This document shows, in pieces, positions 5,276 through 6,728 of a DNA stretch of 6,728 nucleotides (position 1 is its first letter; the number at the start of each line of letters is the position of its first letter). The notes beneath the pieces were generated by a model. It was not told the origin of the DNA. It worked only from the letters and a program-made list of their open reading frames with translations, and ran no database searches. This stretch comes from Methanocorpusculum sp. (lineage in GTDB: Archaea; Halobacteriota; Methanomicrobia; Methanomicrobiales; Methanocorpusculaceae), in contig DALTWR010000053.1 of the NCBI GenBank assembly GCA_029986975.1, forward strand, positions 1-6,728, given 5' to 3'. A program made the translations under genes and the position numbers.

Positions 5276-6728
5276 ATGATTTTTTCCCGCATCCCAAAAA
5301 ACACCTACGCTATTGCTGTTGCCTGTGCATTAGTTGCTGCAGTGTGCACAGCATTAAAAACCCCGTTAACAAAACTGGTGGTAGAGCAGTGTGATGCTGT
5401 GTCAGCCTCCGCATTCCTGCACCTCGGAATGCTGATTGGCATGTCAATCATCGCTGTTTGCGGGAGAAAAACATCTCTGATGAACGCGGAAAACCATCTG
5501 CGGAAGAAAGATACCCCGTATCTTATCATCATCATACTTGCAGGAACAGCAGCTGCCCTTCTGGTCAACTATGGTTTACTGACCACGACTGCTGCGACAG
5601 GTGCTGTCCTCAATAATTTTACCTTAGTAGTTACTGCCCTTCTCGCTTTTTTTATATTTAAGGAACAGATATCAAAACGGCTCTGGATTGCTATAACGTT
5701 CATTACGTTAGGTGTGATGATTCTCTCAATCGGAGACATCACAGCATTTTCCCTGACACCGGGCGCACTCTTTATTGTAGGGGGAACTTTCTGTTATGGT
5801 TTTTCCAATAACATTATGAAAAAGGTCTCCGGCAGGAACCCGGTTGAAACATCCATCGTCAAGGCATTTGGCGTTACACTGCTGTCTTTTATCCTGATGC
5901 CTCTCTTCGGGGCGGCAATTCCTTCCATTACTACAATCATCTTCATGATGATAATCGGTTTCCTCACCAGCGGCCTTGGATTCCTGTTTACCCTCTACGC
6001 ACAAAGAGAATTGGGTGCTGCAAAGACAGGAGCAATCTCCGGAATATACCCGCTGCTGGGAATTGTTGCATCAATTATTATATTCGCCGACATTCCAACT
6101 CTGGCATTCGGGGCGGCTCTGCTTCTCATAGTCCCCGGGCTGTTCTTTGCAATTACCAGAAATAAGAAAGTTGAGGTTGAGGATGATGAGAAAATCCCGC
6201 AGACAGCCGCTGAATCGTGTCTCTTCGCAGGTATGAGTGAAAACACAAAGAGAGACACAAGAAACTATATTACCGCATTTGGTTTCCTTGCCATTGCGTT
6301 ATTTATTATACACATTCTTCTCGAGACATATACAATCCTGAATTCAGTCCTCCCTCCTGAATCTGAGGTTTTAGTATTCAATCAGGAGATAGTTATTGGA
6401 GGTTTCCTTCTGATTTGTGCCATACTCTTATTTATCTTACGTAAAAGGGCACTTACCGCCTCAACATTTATGTTCACTTCAATCCTGATGTTCGCAGCTA
6501 CTCTTCTGCCGCCTGACACGCTTGTAATTGGTGTATTTTGTGCATTTTCATTTGTATTTGCCGCGATATTGTTGCTGTCAAAAGAGAAGGTGAAATATGC
6601 CTATGCCGGAATCTCTGCAGCCTTCGGTCTGACATCCCTCTCCTGGATAATCCCGAAAAGCGACGTTCTCGGCGTTATTTCCGGAATAATTATGATTTTA
6701 TTTACGATTTTTATTATATATGTTATAA
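5276..6728 (+). CDS. DMT/EamA-family membrane transporter with extra C-terminal membrane region (partial, 3' end outside)
   Basis: The frame is open from ATG 5276 to the window edge: 484 codons, no stop. An in-frame TAA at 5270-5272 makes 5276 the earliest ATG. There is no good Shine-Dalgarno. Residues 1-295 fit a drug/metabolite transporter with two EamA repeats and about ten hydrophobic segments (roughly 11-27, 44-63, 81-101, 108-127, 134-152, 161-178, 193-213, 219-240, 252-271, 275-294). Family-like stretches are LNNFTLVVTALLAFFIFKEQ (112-131) and RELGAAKTGAISGIYPLLGI (244-263). A charged linker (296-330) follows, then at least five or six more hydrophobic segments (331-484) that I cannot assign. 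A normal EamA protein ends near residue 300, so this is a fusion or an elaborated subfamily. The substrate is unknown. Codon use differs sharply from the fwd genes, with 16 ATA isoleucine codons against none seen in them. Confidence 0.85.
   Translation, partial: MIFSRIPKNTYAIAVACALVAAVCTALKTPLTKLVVEQCDAVSASAFLHLGMLIGMSIIAVCGRKTSLMNAENHLRKKDTPYLIIIILAGTAAALLVNYGLLTTTAATGAVLNNFTLVVTALLAFFIFKEQISKRLWIAITFITLGVMILSIGDITAFSLTPGALFIVGGTFCYGFSNNIMKKVSGRNPVETSIVKAFGVTLLSFILMPLFGAAIPSITTIIFMMIIGFLTSGLGFLFTLYAQRELGAAKTGAISGIYPLLGIVASIIIFADIPTLAFGAALLLIVPGLFFAITRNKKVEVEDDEKIPQTAAESCLFAGMSENTKRDTRNYITAFGFLAIALFIIHILLETYTILNSVLPPESEVLVFNQEIVIGGFLLICAILLFILRKRALTASTFMFTSILMFAATLLPPDTLVIGVFCAFSFVFAAILLLSKEKVKYAYAGISAAFGLTSLSWIIPKSDVLGVISGIIMILFTIFIIYVI

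Noticed and set aside
5200..5394. 64-residue plus-strand frame starting before the transporter
   Set aside because: It overlaps the transporter start in another frame, is cysteine-rich without a pattern, and ends inside a clear membrane protein gene.

Overview
The window carries the core of a formylmethanofuran dehydrogenase operon. This is the enzyme that reduces and fixes CO2 onto methanofuran in the first step of methanogenesis, so the source is almost certainly a methanogenic (or closely related) euryarchaeon. The moderate GC content, the strong preference for CCG proline codons and the gene order D-B-A-C would fit a Methanomicrobiales-type organism such as Methanocorpusculum. That placement is an impression, not something the sequence proves.

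Layout: (1) 3-92 is the C-terminal end of an upstream gene that I cannot identify. (2) 94-4594 holds four tightly packed plus-strand genes, fwdD, fwdB, fwdA and fwdC, with gaps of 1, 11, 3 and 2 nt counting from the upstream gene. Shine-Dalgarno-like sequences lie at the end of the preceding gene or over its stop codon. (3) 4586-4640 is a short hairpin followed by a long T-rich tract, the probable operon terminator. (4) 4641-5275 is about 630 nt with no convincing gene but a lot of structure. It contains a second terminator-like hairpin, two near-perfect palindromes exactly 60 nt apart with a related core, and three direct repeats at 21-nt spacing. (5) 5276 to the window end is an open reading frame for a DMT/EamA-family membrane transporter with an extra C-terminal membrane region. 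It runs off the window without a stop.

How the genes work together: FwdB and FwdD form the molybdopterin-containing, formate-dehydrogenase-like half that reduces CO2 to formate. FwdA is the dinuclear-metal amidohydrolase half that condenses formate with methanofuran. FwdC is the beta-helical scaffold subunit. The Fe-S polyferredoxin subunits (FwdF, FwdG, FwdH types) that feed electrons to FwdB are not in this window. The metal-ligand position of FwdB is Cys, not Sec; sequence alone does not say whether the metal is tungsten or molybdenum.

The enzyme genes are a well-known system. The least explained parts are the palindrome and repeat block at about 4915-5115, the N-terminal extension of FwdD, and the fused C-terminal membrane region of the transporter.
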